Source of the DNA: Lysobacterales bacterium
GTDB lineage: Bacteria; Pseudomonadota; Gammaproteobacteria; Xanthomonadales; Xanthomonadaceae
DNA: 53,435 bases
Direction: 5' to 3'
NCBI GenBank assembly: GCA_017302035.1
Contig: JAFLEA010000015.1
Coordinates: 1-53,435, forward strand
Shown: positions 35,140 through 44,748 of the stretch, piece after piece
How the letters are laid out: every line of letters begins with the position of its first letter
How positions within the stretch are numbered: the stretch's first letter is position 1
Notes under the pieces: generated by a model
Seen by the model: only the letters and a program-made list of their open reading frames with translations
Told to the model about the DNA's origin: nothing
Databases searched by the model: none
Program-made: the position numbers and the translations under genes

Positions 35140-36966
35140 CTAGATCCCGAACACCCACGGCACCAGCAGCACCGTCGCCAGCAGGGCCATCAGCGTCAAA
35201 GGCGTGCCGATCTTCATGAAGTCGCCGAAGCTGTAGCCACCCGGCCCGACCACCAGCGTGTTGACCGGCGAGGACACCGGGGTCATGAACGCCGCCGAGG
35301 CGGCCAGGGCCACGGTCATCGCGAACGGGTACGGCGACATCCCCAGGTGTGCGGCGATCGCCAGCGCCACCGGCGCCATCAGTACCGCGATGGCGGTGTT
35401 GGAAATGAACATCCCGAGCAACGCGGTGACCGCGAAGATCGCCGCCAGCACCACCCGCGGGCCGGCGTCGCCGACCGCATCCAGCAGCAGGTCGGCCGCC
35501 AGGTCCACCCCGCCGGTGCGCTGCAGCGCCAGCGAGAACGGCAGCATGCCCACGATCAGCACCAGGCTCGGCCAGTGGATCGAGCGATAGGCGCTGCGCA
35601 GGTCCACGCAGCCGGTCAGGCCCATCAGCAGGCAACCGATCAGCGCCGCCTGCACGTTGGGCACGATCCCGGACACCATCAGGCCGATGGTCAGCAGCAG
35701 GCATCCCAGCGCGAACGGCCAGCGCGCGGCGGCCGGCGACACTTCATCCGCCTCCGAGGCCAGGTTGAGCAGGATCAACCCGTCCGGGCCGGAACCCAGC
35801 GCACGGATCGCCGTCCACGGGCCGGCCACCAGCAAGGTGTCGCCCACTTCCAGCGGCTGGTCGGCCAGGTCGCGCACCTCGGCGCTGCGCCCGTGCTTGA
35901 GCCCGATCACCGCCAGGTCGTGGCGGTCCTGCAGGCGCGCACGGTTGGCGCTCACCCCGGCCAGCGGCGAGTTGACCGCCACCATCATCTCGGCCATGCC
36001 GATGTCGTTGGCGTAGCCGGAGAAGTACGCGCCCTCCAGCGGCAGCGGCTCCAGGCCCAGTTGCCGGAACCGCTCCGGCGCGTCGATCGCCGGGGCGTGC
36101 AGGTCCAGCAGCAGCGCGTCGCCGGGCTGCAGCCGCCGGCCTTGCGGCGAATCGAGCACGTGCTGGCCGAAACTGCCCGGGTGCTCCACGGCCAGGACGT
36201 TCATGCCGGCCAGTGCATCGGCCTCCAGGCCGGCCGCGATACGGCCGGCCAGCGGCGAACCCTTGCCCACCCGCACCCGGAACGCGCGCCCGTCCAGCCG
36301 GTACTGGCCGATCCAGTCCCGCAGCCGCGGCGCGCGCGAGGAGAGTGCCGCCGGCGTCCCGCCCGACAGCCAGCGCCGCGCATACAGCATCCAGCCGATC
36401 GCCAGCGCCAGCACCGGCAGGCCGAACGGCAGGAAATCGAAGAACGCGAACCCCTCGTACCCCTTGCGCAGCAGTTCGCCGTGCACCACCAGGTTCGGCG
36501 CGGTGGCCACCAGGGTCATCATCCCACTGCACAGCGCCGCCACGCTCAGCGGCATCATCAACCGCGCCGGCGCGATCCGGCTGCCGCGGGCGATGCGCAG
36601 CACGATCGGGATGAAGATCGCGACCACGCCGGTGGAACTCATCACCGAGCCCAGTGCCGCGACCGACAGCATCAACGCCACCAACAGCGCGGCCTCGTCG
36701 CCGCGGGCCACCCGCAGGATGAAGGTTCCGATCCGCTGTGCCAGGCCGGTGCGCACCAGGCCCTCGCCGATCACGAACAGCAGCGCGATCAGGACCACGC
36801 TCGGGTCGGCGAAGCCGGCGATGGCCTCGGACACATCAATCACGCCGGTGAACGGCAGCGCCGCCACCATCAGCAGTGCCACCACGTCCGCGCGCGGCCG
36901 TCCCAGCGAGAACAGGACGATGGCCACGCCCAGCAGGCCCAGCACCAGCAGCAACTCGCCGCTCAT
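35140..36966 (-). CDS. SLC13/DASS-family transporter with two TrkA-C domains
   Basis: A 608-residue inner-membrane transporter, probably sodium-coupled uptake of a divalent anion such as sulfate or a dicarboxylate. Two membrane halves flank a soluble middle. The first half has ADPSVVLIALLFVIGEGLVRTG and MSSTGVVAIFIPIV, and the second FISNTAIAVLMAPVALAIA and TPVSSPVNTLVVGPGGYSFGDF. The soluble region (about 220-395) carries two RCK/TrkA-C modules (VRVGKGSPLAGRIA; LEVGDTLLVAGP), which in related proteins sense ligands. The repeated S-T-G and S-N-T signatures are the DASS substrate/sodium loops. The substrate cannot be settled from sequence. Confidence 0.9.
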   Translation of the reverse strand: MSGELLLVLGLLGVAIVLFSLGRPRADVVALLMVAALPFTGVIDVSEAIAGFADPSVVLIALLFVIGEGLVRTGLAQRIGTFILRVARGDEAALLVALMLSVAALGSVMSSTGVVAIFIPIVLRIARGSRIAPARLMMPLSVAALCSGMMTLVATAPNLVVHGELLRKGYEGFAFFDFLPFGLPVLALAIGWMLYARRWLSGGTPAALSSRAPRLRDWIGQYRLDGRAFRVRVGKGSPLAGRIAAGLEADALAGMNVLAVEHPGSFGQHVLDSPQGRRLQPGDALLLDLHAPAIDAPERFRQLGLEPLPLEGAYFSGYANDIGMAEMMVAVNSPLAGVSANRARLQDRHDLAVIGLKHGRSAEVRDLADQPLEVGDTLLVAGPWTAIRALGSGPDGLILLNLASEADEVSPAAARWPFALGCLLLTIGLMVSGIVPNVQAALIGCLLMGLTGCVDLRSAYRSIHWPSLVLIVGMLPFSLALQRTGGVDLAADLLLDAVGDAGPRVVLAAIFAVTALLGMFISNTAIAVLMAPVALAIAAHLGMSPYPFAMTVALAASAAFMTPVSSPVNTLVVGPGGYSFGDFMKIGTPLTLMALLATVLLVPWVFGI

Positions 36967-37014
36967 GTCAGCGTCCGCCCGCGTTCCCGGCCGCGCATGC
37001 CCCGGCCATCCTGC

Positions 37015-38577
37015 TCAGAGTTGCGACTCGACCGGCAGCCAGCCCACCACCCGGGCCAGGGCACGCCGCGACCAGCTCGCATGGGGCTCGTCGCGCCATA
37101 TCCGCGGCGGCTTGCCGTCCGGATCGTGCCAACGCAGGCTCCCGTCCGCCAGTTCCAGCCGGTAGCTGGTCTGCGGCGAGGTCTTCTTCGCGTACAGGTC
37201 GTCCAGTTCGGCCGCCGCATCGGCGCAATCGAACAGCAGGCCCATCTCGGTGTTGAGGTTGATCGAACGCGGGTCCAGGTTGAACGAGCCGATGAAGCCG
37301 TGTGCGCGATCGGCGACGAAGGCCTTGGTATGCAGGCTGGCGCCACTGGAGCCGAACAGGCTGGCGCGGTTCTTCGGTCCATAGTGCTTGAGCTCGAACA
37401 GCGACACGCCCTGCTCCAGCAGCGGCACCCGGTAGCGGGCGTAGCCGCCGTGCACGGCGACCACGTCGTTGGCTGCCAGCGAGTTGGTCAGGATGCCGAC
37501 CTCGACGCCGTGCCCGCGCAGCCCGGCAATCCACTCCACGCCGGCCTCGCCAGGGACGAAGTACGGGGAAATGATCTTCAGTTCCCCGCTCGCGCGCCCG
37601 GCATGCGCCGCCAGCAGCGGTCCCATCCAGTCGCCGGCCGGCTCGGCGCCTTCGGCCTTCTCCGGCGGATCGGAAACGATCGTGGCATCGGCGGTCCAGT
37701 GCAGCCCGCGCCGTCCCCCCATCAGGTCCTGCACGCTCGGCGCGGCCTCCAGGCGCTGCCGGTAGGGTTCGGCACGCTTGGCCAGCGCCCCGGCTTCCAC
37801 GCCGTGGCGCAGCCGCCCCAGCGAGCCGGGCTTGGCCACCACCAGCTCATCCAGCGGGATCGCCGAGGCACTGTTCCAATAGGCGTCGAAGATCGCCTCG
37901 GCCTGCGCCACCGGCGGCCCGACCACGGCCACGTCGGTGTCCATGAAGTTCACCTCGGCGGCGGCATCGAAGTACTCGTCGCCGATGTTGCGCCCGCCCA
38001 CCACCGCCAGCCGCCCGTCGGCGATCCAGGCCTTGTTGTGCATGCGCCGGTTCACGCTGAAGAACCGCAGCAGCAGCTCCATGCCGCGTCCCAGCGTGCC
38101 TTCGCGGGCGCGGGTGGGATTGAACAGGCGCACCTCGATGCCGGGATGGGTATCCAGCGCCGCCAGCACCGAGTCGCTGCCGTGGACGTTCATGTCGTCC
38201 AGCAGCAGGCGCACGCGCACGCCGCGGTCGGCCGCGTTCAGCAGCTCGGCGTGCAACAGGTTGCCGGTGAGGTCCGGATGCCAGATGTAGTACTGCAGGT
38301 CCAGGCTGCGGCCGGCGGCGCGGGCGCTCACCGCACGTACCGCGAAGGCATCCAGGTTGTCGGCCAGGATCGCCAGCCCGGCCTGGTCCGGATGCGCCTC
38401 GGTCAGCGGCGCCAGCACCCGGTCGATCTCGGTGGGTTCCCCGGCGATGGGCAGCGCGTGGCCCTGCGGCCCGCGCGCGCGCTCGGCGAACCGCCCGTAC
38501 GCGTACAGCGACAGCAGCGACGCCACTGCAAACGCGACCAGGACGATGACTATCCACATCAGGGGCTTCCTCTTCAT
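37015..38577 (-). CDS. Phospholipase D/cardiolipin synthase-like protein
   Basis: A 520-residue membrane-anchored member of the PLD superfamily. An N-terminal anchor (LMWIVIVLVAFAVASLLSLY) precedes two HKD motifs: His180-Lys182-Asp187 (HNKAWIADGRLAVVGGRN) and His416-Lys418-Asp423 (HTKAFVADRAHGFIGSFN). Both are complete, so it should be catalytically competent, with phosphatidyl transfer to make cardiolipin the likeliest reaction. It is of the ClsC/YmdC-like type rather than ClsA, judging by the single anchor. ATG 38577 starts just before the anchor. It precedes the SLC13 gene by 48 nt. Confidence 0.9.
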   Translation of the reverse strand: MKRKPLMWIVIVLVAFAVASLLSLYAYGRFAERARGPQGHALPIAGEPTEIDRVLAPLTEAHPDQAGLAILADNLDAFAVRAVSARAAGRSLDLQYYIWHPDLTGNLLHAELLNAADRGVRVRLLLDDMNVHGSDSVLAALDTHPGIEVRLFNPTRAREGTLGRGMELLLRFFSVNRRMHNKAWIADGRLAVVGGRNIGDEYFDAAAEVNFMDTDVAVVGPPVAQAEAIFDAYWNSASAIPLDELVVAKPGSLGRLRHGVEAGALAKRAEPYRQRLEAAPSVQDLMGGRRGLHWTADATIVSDPPEKAEGAEPAGDWMGPLLAAHAGRASGELKIISPYFVPGEAGVEWIAGLRGHGVEVGILTNSLAANDVVAVHGGYARYRVPLLEQGVSLFELKHYGPKNRASLFGSSGASLHTKAFVADRAHGFIGSFNLDPRSINLNTEMGLLFDCADAAAELDDLYAKKTSPQTSYRLELADGSLRWHDPDGKPPRIWRDEPHASWSRRALARVVGWLPVESQL

Positions 38578-38662
38578 CGCCGTTCCTGCGAGGCATTCCG
38601 CGCGGGCGGCCGGAACCGCCAGAACCATCGATCCGGCGATGGTCGGGCATGGCCGCGCAAAA

Positions 38663-38692
38663 GGAAAGGCCCGGCACGGGCCGGGCCTTTCC
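38663..38692 (-). terminator. Intrinsic terminator of the M13 peptidase gene
   Basis: Stem GGAAAGGCCCGG (38663-38674) with CCGGGCCTTTCC (38681-38692) and a 6-base loop. On the minus strand the stem is followed by TTTTG, about 20 nt after the peptidase stop. Confidence 0.8.
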
Positions 38693-38712
38693 CGCGGTTC
38701 ACGCGGCGGCGA

Positions 38713-40809
38713 TCACCAGATCACGACGCGGTCTCCGTCCGCGCGGACCATGCGCTCGCCGGCCTTGCACGCGAACGCCCTGGCGAACGCAGGCATGTTC
38801 GACGGCGTGGCGTTGGCGCGGAAATTCGCCGGCGCGTGCGGGTCGGTCTCCAGGCGCACCCGCAGCTCGCCGTCGGTGAAGTTGCGGCGCCACACCGTGG
38901 CCCAGTTGGCGAAGAAGCGCTGGTCCTGGGTCATGCCGTCGATGACCCGGCCGGCCGCTTCCGGGTTCTCCTGCAGCGCCCGCTGCAGCGCGTCGTAGGC
39001 CACGGTCAGGCCGCCCAGGTCGCCGATGTTCTCGCCCAGGGTCAGCCGGCCCTTGACGTGCTTGCCGGGGATGGCCTCGTAACCGTCGAACTGCGCCACC
39101 AGTTGGTCGGCGCGCGCCTCGAAGGCCTTGCGGTCCTCCGGCGTCCACCAGCTGTCGAAGTTGCCCTTGGCGTCGAACTGGCTGCCGGAATCGTCGTAGC
39201 CGTGCATCATCTCGTGGCCGATCACCGCGCCGATGCCGCCGTAGTTGAGCGCCGGATCGGCGTCCGGGTCGAAGAACGGCGGCTGCAGGATCGCGGCCGG
39301 GAACACGATCTCGTTCTTGGTCGAATTGTAGTAGGCGTTGACCGTCTGCGGGGTCATGCCCCACTCGGTGCGGTCCACCGGCTTGCCGATCTTGTCCAGC
39401 ATGTAGCGGTAGTTGAACGCGCGCGCGGCCTGCATGTTGGCCAGGTAGCCGTCGCCGCCGGTCCGCAGGCCGTCCCACTCGCGCCACTTGTCCGGGTAGC
39501 CGATCTTCGGGGTGAAGCTGGCCCACTTCTCCAGTGCGCGCTTTTGGGTGTCCTCGCCCATCCAGTCCAGGTTTTCCAGGCGCGTCTTCAGCGCCGCCGA
39601 CAGGTTGTCGACCAGGTGCTGCATCTGCGCCTTGGACTGTGCCGGGAACGCGGCCTGCACGTATAGCTGGCCCAGCGCCTCGCCCAGCGCGTTGTTGACC
39701 GAACCGAGCACGCGCTTCCAGCGCGGCAGCATCTCCTGCTGCCCGCGCAGGGTCTGGCTGTAGAAACCGAAGTTGGCCTGCTCGAACGGCGCGGCCAGGT
39801 ACGGGGCGGCATCGTCGAGGGCGTGGAAGCGCAGGTAGGCCTTCCAGTCCTCGATCGGGGTGTCGGCCAGCATGGCGTCGAGTTCGGCGAAGAACTGCGG
39901 CTGGGCCAGCGAGAACTTGCCGGCCGCCGGCACCTTGAGGGTGTCGAAGAATGCGTTCCAGTCGAAGTTCGGGGTGATCCGGTTGGCCTCGGCGGCGCTG
40001 ACCGGGTTGTAGCGCGTGGCCGGGTCGCGCAGCTCGATCCGCGACAGCGAGGCCTTGGCCAGGCGAGTCTCGAAGTCCAGCACCGCCCTTGCCTGCTTGG
40101 CCGCAGCGGCCGCGTCCGTGCCCGCCAGCTCCAGCAACTGGGCGATGTACTTGACGTAGGCCTCGCGGATCGGCGCCTTGTCCTCGTCGAAGTAGTAGCC
40201 CTTCTCCGGCAGGCCCAGGCCGCCCTGGCCGGCGTAGGCGATCACGTTCTCCGAGTCCTTGTAGTCGGCGTTGGCGAAGAACGAGAACAGGCTGCCCTGC
40301 CCGACCGCGTATTGCGAACGCAGCCACTGCGCCACGCCGGCACCGTCGGCCAGCGCAGCGATGCCGTCCAGCGTGGGCTGCAACGGCACCAGGCCGGCGG
40401 CGTCGATCGCGGCCTGGTCCATGCCGGTGCGCCACACGTCGGCGATCTTGGCCTCGATCGAACCGGCGGCCGGCTGCGTGGCGGCCAGTTGCTCGACGAT
40501 GGCCCGCTGGATCTGCTGCGAACGCTCGCCCAGGACCTCGAAGCTGCCCCAGCTGGTGCGGTCGCCCGGCACCGGGTTGGCTGCCAGCCACTTGCTGTTG
40601 ACGTAGGCGTTGAGGTCGTCGCAGGCCGATGCCGAAGGATCGAGGTCGGCGACCTTGAAGGCGGCCGAGGGCACATCGACCTTCGACAGGTCGAACTTCG
40701 GCGCGGTGTCGGCCGCAGTGGCCGGGCTTTCGGTCTTGCCGCAGGCGGACAGCGCGGCGGCCACGGCCACCGCCAGGGTCAGGTGAGCGAGAGAGGAACG
40801 CAGGGACAT
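38713..40809 (-). CDS. M13-family zinc metallopeptidase lipoprotein (PepO/neprilysin type)
   Basis: A 698-residue exported oligopeptidase. A signal peptide ends with the lipobox LSAC (Cys22-23), so it is probably a lipoprotein. The zinc site HExxH is at about 532-536 (IGHEMMHGYDDSG), with the third ligand Glu near 593 in GENIGDLGG. The substrate-binding NAYYNSTKNEIVFPAAILQ and the C-terminal end ERMVRADGDRVVIW agree with bacterial M13 enzymes, which carry a conserved C-terminal Trp. No damage is seen. Confidence 0.95.
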   Translation of the reverse strand: MSLRSSLAHLTLAVAVAAALSACGKTESPATAADTAPKFDLSKVDVPSAAFKVADLDPSASACDDLNAYVNSKWLAANPVPGDRTSWGSFEVLGERSQQIQRAIVEQLAATQPAAGSIEAKIADVWRTGMDQAAIDAAGLVPLQPTLDGIAALADGAGVAQWLRSQYAVGQGSLFSFFANADYKDSENVIAYAGQGGLGLPEKGYYFDEDKAPIREAYVKYIAQLLELAGTDAAAAAKQARAVLDFETRLAKASLSRIELRDPATRYNPVSAAEANRITPNFDWNAFFDTLKVPAAGKFSLAQPQFFAELDAMLADTPIEDWKAYLRFHALDDAAPYLAAPFEQANFGFYSQTLRGQQEMLPRWKRVLGSVNNALGEALGQLYVQAAFPAQSKAQMQHLVDNLSAALKTRLENLDWMGEDTQKRALEKWASFTPKIGYPDKWREWDGLRTGGDGYLANMQAARAFNYRYMLDKIGKPVDRTEWGMTPQTVNAYYNSTKNEIVFPAAILQPPFFDPDADPALNYGGIGAVIGHEMMHGYDDSGSQFDAKGNFDSWWTPEDRKAFEARADQLVAQFDGYEAIPGKHVKGRLTLGENIGDLGGLTVAYDALQRALQENPEAAGRVIDGMTQDQRFFANWATVWRRNFTDGELRVRLETDPHAPANFRANATPSNMPAFARAFACKAGERMVRADGDRVVIW

Positions 40810-41036
40810 CGGCAGCTCCGGAATGAGGCGACAGGGCCAGACTGGAAGAGTGCTCCGCAGCCTAGGCTACTTGGCGGGATCCGGGATAGGCCGGAAGTCA
40901 CGGATGCAGGCCGTGCGGGGCACCGGGGACATCCCGGGGAACGCGGCAACATCCCGCTTCCCGGAAGCCTCCACGGGCCAGGTGATGCCGGGAGAAAGTT
41001 GGCATAACCTTTCCCCACCCGCATACGGTCCCGGCA

Positions 41037-42203
41037 ATGGCCATACCGCACACGAATCGCCGCAATGCCATCCGGTATCTGGCCTTGGCGGCCGTGTCGG
41101 CGGCCGTCCTGCTCGTGCTGGTGTTCGCCGCGACGAAGGCATGGCGATACTACGAATACCGCGCGGTGGGCGCCGCCGGCATCGCCAGGACCGATGCCGT
41201 GACCCTTCGGGGTACCACGCAGCATCTGTTCATCCGCGGCTACGACCGGGAAAAGCCGTTGCTCCTGTTCCTGCCCGGCGGCCCCGGCGAGAGTTTCGTG
41301 CCGCTGGCCCGTGAATTCAGCGACGACCTGGAGCGGGACTTCGTGGTGGTGCACGTCGAGACCGGCGGCGTCGGCAAATCCGAAAAGTACATACAGGCGC
41401 CAACGCTGGAGCAGATGGTCCAGGACACCAGCGCGTTGGTCGACCACCTGCTCGCGGAATTCGACCGGGAATCGCTCTACCTGGTCGGCCATTCCTTCGG
41501 TTCGATCCTGGCCCTGGAGCTCGCCGCGGAATCCCCGCAGAAGGTGCTGGGCGTGGCGACGGTGGGCCAGGCTGTCGACTGGAGGGCCGGCAACCGGCTC
41601 GCGCACGGGCACCTCATGGCCCTGGCGCGCCGCGCGGGCGACCAACAGGCGGTCGCGGCCCTGTCCGGCCTCGCTCGCGATCTCGCCACCACCACCGCCG
41701 ACGGCAGGCCGATGATCGACTTTGCCGCGGTCAAGGCGCAGCGGGCGTGGCTGGAGCATTACGGGATCGGCAACGTCCTCCGCAAGCACACTGCCAAGGC
41801 GCGCTGGTTCGCCTACCTGACCTCGCCCAACCATACCCTCGCCGAATCCTGCGGACTCGCCTATGTGGGCCCCTGCAAGTGGATCGCCAACCCGCGATGG
41901 TGGAGCCAGTGGCAGAACGTCATCCCCGGCGTCCTCGAATTCGACGCGGTCCGCGACGTCCCCAAGCTGGAAGTGCCCTACGTGGCAATCGTGGGATCCG
42001 ACGACTGGATCACGCCGAAGGCGTTGATCGGCCAGTACTACGAGACCCTGTCCGCGCCGGACAAGCGCTACATCGAGATCCCGGGCGCCCAGCACTATGC
42101 CTTTCTGGACAAGCCGCACGAATTCCAGCAGGCGGTGCGTACCCTGCTGCCGCCCGAGGGCATACCGGCACCCAAGCCAGTCGTGCCCATCCGCGGAAAG
42201 TGA
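41037..42203 (+). CDS. Membrane-anchored alpha/beta hydrolase (proline iminopeptidase-like)
   Basis: A 388-residue alpha/beta-hydrolase with an N-terminal anchor (YLALAAVSAAVLLVLVFAA). The oxyanion motif FLPGGPGESF and nucleophile elbow VGHSFGS (Ser153) are clear. The acid is probably Asp in VGSDDWITP and the base His in GAQHYAFLD. The GGPG-x-S arrangement suggests the S33 aminopeptidase/epoxide-hydrolase branch. Codon use is somewhat less GC-extreme than the neighbours. It stands alone between two secreted peptidase genes on the opposite strand. The substrate is unknown. Confidence 0.85.
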   Translation: MAIPHTNRRNAIRYLALAAVSAAVLLVLVFAATKAWRYYEYRAVGAAGIARTDAVTLRGTTQHLFIRGYDREKPLLLFLPGGPGESFVPLAREFSDDLERDFVVVHVETGGVGKSEKYIQAPTLEQMVQDTSALVDHLLAEFDRESLYLVGHSFGSILALELAAESPQKVLGVATVGQAVDWRAGNRLAHGHLMALARRAGDQQAVAALSGLARDLATTTADGRPMIDFAAVKAQRAWLEHYGIGNVLRKHTAKARWFAYLTSPNHTLAESCGLAYVGPCKWIANPRWWSQWQNVIPGVLEFDAVRDVPKLEVPYVAIVGSDDWITPKALIGQYYETLSAPDKRYIEIPGAQHYAFLDKPHEFQQAVRTLLPPEGIPAPKPVVPIRGK

Positions 42204-42242
42204 GCCCGGCGCCCCTGCGGCCGCTACCGTCCCCGCCGCCCG

Positions 42243-43877
42243 CTACTCGTCGCGCTCGGTGAACGGCTTGCGCGGCAGGCGCTGCTCGCGCATCGCCGCG
42301 TGGTAGGCGAACGAGGCGACGATCGCCGCGGCCTGCTTCAGGTCTTCCGGCACGACGTGGTCGTAGGTATCCAGTTCGGTGTGGTGGACGTGGCTGAAAT
42401 AGTCGGCCGGATCCTGCACGAACTGGAAGCCTGGCAGGCCGACGCGGTCGAACGAGGCGTGGTCGGTGCTGCCGGTGTTGCGGGTGGTCACGATGCTCGC
42501 GCCGAGGTCGTTGAACGGCTCCAGCCAGGCCTTGAAGATCGGCACCGCGGCGTGGTTCTCCTGAGCGTAGATGCCGCGGATGCGGCCGGTGCCGTTGTCG
42601 AAGTTGAAGTAGCTGGAGAACCTGTCGTAGGCGGGCTTGCGCTGCAGCGGGCCGGTACCGCGCTGGTAGGCGCGCGGAAGGTCCTTCTGCTCCGGATCGG
42701 TCGGCTCCGGGTACGCGGCCAGGTGCCGGGACACGTACTCGGCCGAACCGTGCAGGCCCTGCTCCTCGCCGCCCCACAGCGCCAGGCGGATGGTGCGCCT
42801 GGGCTTGACCCCGATCGCCTTGAGGATGCGCATGGCCTCCATCATCACCACCACGCCGGCGCCGTTGTCGGACGCGCCGGTGCCGGTGTGCCAGGAATCC
42901 AGGTGCGCGCCGATCATCACCACCTCGTCCGCCTTCGGCCCGCTGCCGGGGATCTCGGCGATCACGTTGGCCGCCGGCAGGTCGGCCGCGCTGGTGAAGC
43001 GCGCGTCCACGTCGATGCGCATGCGCACGTCCTGCTTCGCCTGCACCGCACGCACCAGCGGGTTGTAGTGCTCGGCCGAGACCACCAGTTCGGTCACCCC
43101 GACCGGTTCACCGGCCTTGCGCGAGCCGCCGCCCATCGCCCGGACCACGCCGTTGTCCCGGGAACTGATCGACAGCGTGGCCAGCACGCCTTCCTCGGCC
43201 AGGAACGCGTTGAGCCTGTTCACCAGCGCCTGGCGCTTGCGGAACTCTTGCAGCCGCTTGTCGCGGGCATCGGGGGCCGGATCCTCCGGTACCGGGAAGG
43301 TCTGCAACTCGCCCAGGTCCTCCTCGGTATAGCGGCGGAAATCCGGCTTGTCCGCCGGCTTGTACGCGCGTTCGTCGTCCAGCAGCAGGATCTTGCCGCG
43401 CAGCTTGCCCTTCTGCTTGTCGATGTCCTCGAGGGTCTTGAACGACACCTTGACCACTTCACCCTCGACCGGGCCGCCGGTGCCCGGGGTCCAGGCCTTG
43501 GGCAGCGCGTGGATCGGCAGTTCGCGCGGCGAGACCAGCTCGACCCGCGCCGAGCGGAATTCCCAGCCGCGGCCCCAGGCCGGGTCGTAGATCTCCTGGC
43601 GGACGCTGGACAGCCCCCAACCCGACAGCGTGTCCTGGGCCCACTGCGCCGAACGCGCGTAGGACGGCGAGTTGGTCAGGCGCGGGCCGATGGTCTCGGT
43701 CAGTTCCTTGAGCGTGGCTGCGGCCTGGGAGCGGGTGAACGCCTCGTGCCTGATCTTCGACACCACGTCCAGGTCGACCGGTTCGTGCTGCTGCGCGAGC
43801 ACGCCGCCGGATGCGAATGCGCAAGCCAGCCACAGGATCTTGGACACGCGTGCATGGACATGGGACCGTTTGGCCAC
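42243..43877 (-). CDS. Secreted M28-family zinc aminopeptidase/carboxypeptidase with PA domain
   Basis: A 544-residue exported peptidase. The start is GTG 43877, or GTG 43847, which would begin at the signal peptide (SKILWLACAFASGGVLAQ). A protease-associated insert lies between about residues 130 and 290. Two-zinc residues appear in MIGAHLDSWHTGTGASDNGAG, WGGEEQGLHGS (catalytic and ligand Glu), the central Asp in YFNFDNGTGRI, and the late His in VHHTELDTYDHV. The set is complete. Related Xanthomonadaceae enzymes digest peptides in the periplasm or outside the cell. Confidence 0.93.
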   Translation of the reverse strand: MAKRSHVHARVSKILWLACAFASGGVLAQQHEPVDLDVVSKIRHEAFTRSQAAATLKELTETIGPRLTNSPSYARSAQWAQDTLSGWGLSSVRQEIYDPAWGRGWEFRSARVELVSPRELPIHALPKAWTPGTGGPVEGEVVKVSFKTLEDIDKQKGKLRGKILLLDDERAYKPADKPDFRRYTEEDLGELQTFPVPEDPAPDARDKRLQEFRKRQALVNRLNAFLAEEGVLATLSISSRDNGVVRAMGGGSRKAGEPVGVTELVVSAEHYNPLVRAVQAKQDVRMRIDVDARFTSAADLPAANVIAEIPGSGPKADEVVMIGAHLDSWHTGTGASDNGAGVVVMMEAMRILKAIGVKPRRTIRLALWGGEEQGLHGSAEYVSRHLAAYPEPTDPEQKDLPRAYQRGTGPLQRKPAYDRFSSYFNFDNGTGRIRGIYAQENHAAVPIFKAWLEPFNDLGASIVTTRNTGSTDHASFDRVGLPGFQFVQDPADYFSHVHHTELDTYDHVVPEDLKQAAAIVASFAYHAAMREQRLPRKPFTERDE

Positions 43878-43945
43878 GATTTTCCCTTGGTCGAGGATTG
43901 GGAGATACGAACGGCGCGGCCGTGCAAGACCTTGGCCCTGACCTT

Positions 43946-44671
43946 CTACCTGCCGTCGCGCTTGGCCTGGTTGCGGCGCACGCGAGAACTGACGCTACCC
44001 TGGATCGGCTTCATCCGGCTCTGGCCCGCATGCAAACGCTTGGCCTTGCTGGCGGCACTGGCAGACTGGAAACCCGCATCGGCGGCTCGGGGCGTATCCG
44101 TGCCATCGAGTGCCTCCCATGGTTTGGCGGCATTGTCGCGGACGGTTTTCTCCTCCAGCAACCTGCGCTTGGCAACCACCGCCGTGTTGCGCTTTTTCGC
44201 TGCCGCTGCCTTCTTGGCCGCCTTCTGCGCAGGGGTGACTACCGCCGGAACCACCGCCTCTGCCTTGCGTCGCACGGCCACGCGCGATTCTCCGCGCGGC
44301 GCCGCCTTGGCCGGAACCGCCGTGCTGCGCACGCGCTTGGCCGCGGTCGGCTTGCCCACCGCCTTCAAAGCGGCTTCGAAACGCTTGAGGATGTCGGCCA
44401 GCAGTTCCGCCTTGTCCTTGCTGCGCTGGTTGGCATCGCCAGCACGTCCGCGCTTGCTGCCGGTGGCGTCGCGCAGGGCCAGCTTGTTCCGCTTGACCAG
44501 GTCGCGCGCACGATCACGGGAGCGTCGCGCACGCTCGACGCGCTTCTGCAGCGCCGGGCCATCCAGCTTGCGCAGTCCGTTGACCCGACTGTCGTCGTAC
44601 AACTGCATTTCAGCAACGCTCAGCAACGCCTGCGCCTGACTACGAGTGATGTTCACGTTGACTCCCGACAT
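43946..44671 (-). CDS. Basic Lys/Arg/Ala-rich protein of unknown function
   Basis: A 241-residue protein I cannot assign. The first ~100 residues look folded and helical (ITRSQAQALLSVAEMQLYDD, then a K/R-rich LVKRNKLALRD segment and SKDKAELLADILKRFEAAL). The rest is a disordered, very basic tail (AQKAAKKAAAAKKRNTAVV; SSRVRRNQAKRDGR). It could bind nucleic acid. The start ATG 44671 (MSGVNVN) is preferred; a longer frame adds 19 poorly supported residues. It lies between the M28 gene and gpmA on the same strand, with gaps that do not suggest an operon. Confidence 0.7.
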   Translation of the reverse strand: MSGVNVNITRSQAQALLSVAEMQLYDDSRVNGLRKLDGPALQKRVERARRSRDRARDLVKRNKLALRDATGSKRGRAGDANQRSKDKAELLADILKRFEAALKAVGKPTAAKRVRSTAVPAKAAPRGESRVAVRRKAEAVVPAVVTPAQKAAKKAAAAKKRNTAVVAKRRLLEEKTVRDNAAKPWEALDGTDTPRAADAGFQSASAASKAKRLHAGQSRMKPIQGSVSSRVRRNQAKRDGR

Positions 44672-44748
44672 CTTGATTGGGTTGGAGTGGCTCGGAGCAA
44701 GAATAGCCTCCCCACGCCTTGCCCGCATGCGCGGTCCGCAGCAGATTC

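Noticed and set aside
34954-39666. Open + strand frame of 1570 codons
   Set aside because: It lies antisense to tag, the SLC13 transporter, the PLD protein and the M13 peptidase, all with clear motifs; the translation is Arg/His/Gln noise.
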